Of a DNA stretch of 64,000 nucleotides, positions 63,141 through 64,000 are shown piece by piece. Numbering within the stretch: the stretch's first letter is position 1; the number at the start of each line of letters is the position of its first letter. A program made the translations under genes and the position numbers. Under the pieces are notes generated by a model, which was not told the DNA's origin, made no database searches, and saw only the letters and a program-made list of their open reading frames with translations. The DNA lies in assembly GCF_001634365.1 (NCBI RefSeq), contig NZ_CP014579.1, positions 1,054,001 to 1,118,000 on the forward strand, given 5' to 3'. The stretch is from Paraburkholderia phytofirmans OLGA172 (GTDB taxonomy: Bacteria; Pseudomonadota; Gammaproteobacteria; Burkholderiales; Burkholderiaceae).

Positions 63141-64000
63141 GGGCGGGGCGATCGGGATAGAAACGAGAAAGTGTTTGTCGCAGCGCATCTACTCCGACAG
63201 CGCGGTGAGGTGCGTTAGCGGGATTGCCGGCACTCCAGGCTCGCCTCGAAGTCGGTCATTCCGAGTCAGCGATGATAGCGAGAGAGAGGCGTTGTGCGCA
63301 TGCCTGTCGCATCGACTTGATCCTATATGAGGGGCGAATGTCTATTCCGCCAAAAATGTGGAGCAGGCCGCCATTTTCCTGCTACGCGATCGAATTGGTG
63401 TGGAGTGGCAATGTCATTCAGCGTCGGCTATGCATCGTGGAAATGGTCGGTCTAGCGCAAATCGTATGCGCGGACACGACGACCTCTGGCGTTAAACGGC
63501 ATACGGAAATGGCTGCATGCGCCTACTGCGATGCCGTATTTTTTTTGATCCCGTGATGTCGTTGGCGGGCTAGCGCTAGCAGTTTCCCCCAACGCGGCGC
63601 AGGCTGAACACGCCCGCGGTTGGCGTGCAGATACTGGAAAAAGTGTTCGTGCGACGCACAATCTTCTTTTCGCGCGGGATCGTCCACAACGTTGTGAAAA
63701 CGATATCTATGGTGATTTCTGCATCGTGTTCGTCTTCATTTTATTTTTTGTGGTCAGTCGATATATCCAATGGGAATGAGAAGCCTTTTTGGAGGCCGGT
63801 TCATTGTCCGAAGTCTGGTTCATCAAATCTCTGCGAGACGTTGGATGACATGTGCCCGTCAAGCGTACAGAGTGTGCGTGCGAACCTGCCAGGGAGACGC
63901 CACGGGACCAGTGACAGGCCAACTGGCGTGGGCTGCGGGTCTCCAGCGGCGCGCGTGCTTGCCAACGACGGTCACTCGTAGCGAGAGGGGCTCAGCTTCG
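63141..64000. other. Right-edge region without an assignable gene, 860 bp
   Basis: Several short open frames on both strands, none recognisable or with good start signals. It should carry the rfbC promoter at its left end. AT-richer around 63690-63790. Confidence 0.45.

Noticed and set aside
63224..63981. Two plus-strand frames of about 110 codons at the right edge
   Set aside because: No recognisable motifs, poor starts and composition unlike a protein (Cys/Arg/Ser-rich).

Overview
The window reads as a high-GC betaproteobacterial chromosome or megaplasmid segment, most likely Burkholderiales (Paraburkholderia/Caballeronia/Burkholderia-like). This rests on remembered similarity of the proteins (MqsRA, GlxA-type regulators, DUF1488, IS5-family transposase, catabolic LysR clusters) and on gene style. 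No rRNA, tRNA or CRISPR array was seen. Coding is dense from 1 to about 24.7 kb and from 25.7 to about 50.6 kb. From about 52.6 kb to the right edge it is sparser, with remnants, an IS element and small orphan genes.

Left part (1-6.4 kb): a C4/C5-dicarboxylate and semialdehyde catabolic block. It holds the 3' end of a glutarate hydroxylase gene (GlaH/CsiD type), an FMN-dependent alpha-hydroxyacid dehydrogenase, a convergent LysR regulator, a succinate/acetate-type CoA-transferase and a succinate/glutarate-semialdehyde dehydrogenase. Then come a dimethylglycine/sarcosine dehydrogenase-like flavoprotein with a purU remnant behind it, an mqsRA toxin-antitoxin pair with a clear palindromic operator, a DeoR regulator and a large SWIM/SNF2 helicase.

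Middle-left (14.4-24.7 kb): a broken GST fragment, a MerR regulator, an outer-membrane beta-barrel protein, and a two-gene surface-adhesin unit. The adhesin unit is a repeat-rich AIDA-type autotransporter preceded by its likely O-heptosyltransferase. A GlxA-type AraC regulator follows.

Centre (25.7-50.2 kb): the most interesting part, ten co-directional genes that look like one lipid/polyketide assembly and export system. In order: a GAF-domain protein; a degenerate adenylation-domain fragment; a PUFA-synthase-like megasynthase (two nitronate-monooxygenase-like domains-KS-AT-ACP-KR); a type III PKS/KAS III-like enzyme; a dehydratase fused to a phosphopantetheinyl transferase; a Lol/MacB-type ABC ATPase and permease; a periplasmic LolA-like lipid carrier; a second reducing type I PKS (KS-AT-DH-degenerate MT-ER-KR-ACP, no thioesterase); and a PLP-dependent alpha-oxoamine synthase. 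My inference is that a long acyl chain is built on ACPs, released by decarboxylative condensation with an amino acid, possibly also handled by the type III enzyme, and delivered to the outer membrane by the Lol-like module.

Right part (50.3-64 kb): two paralogous ~90-aa proteins of unknown function interspersed with an SRAP/YedK protein and GlxA-type regulators (four such regulators in the window), a secreted sedolisin protease, a response-regulator gene split precisely by an 857-bp IS5-family element, small orphan genes, a DUF1488 protein and an rfbC homologue lacking two conserved active-site tyrosines.
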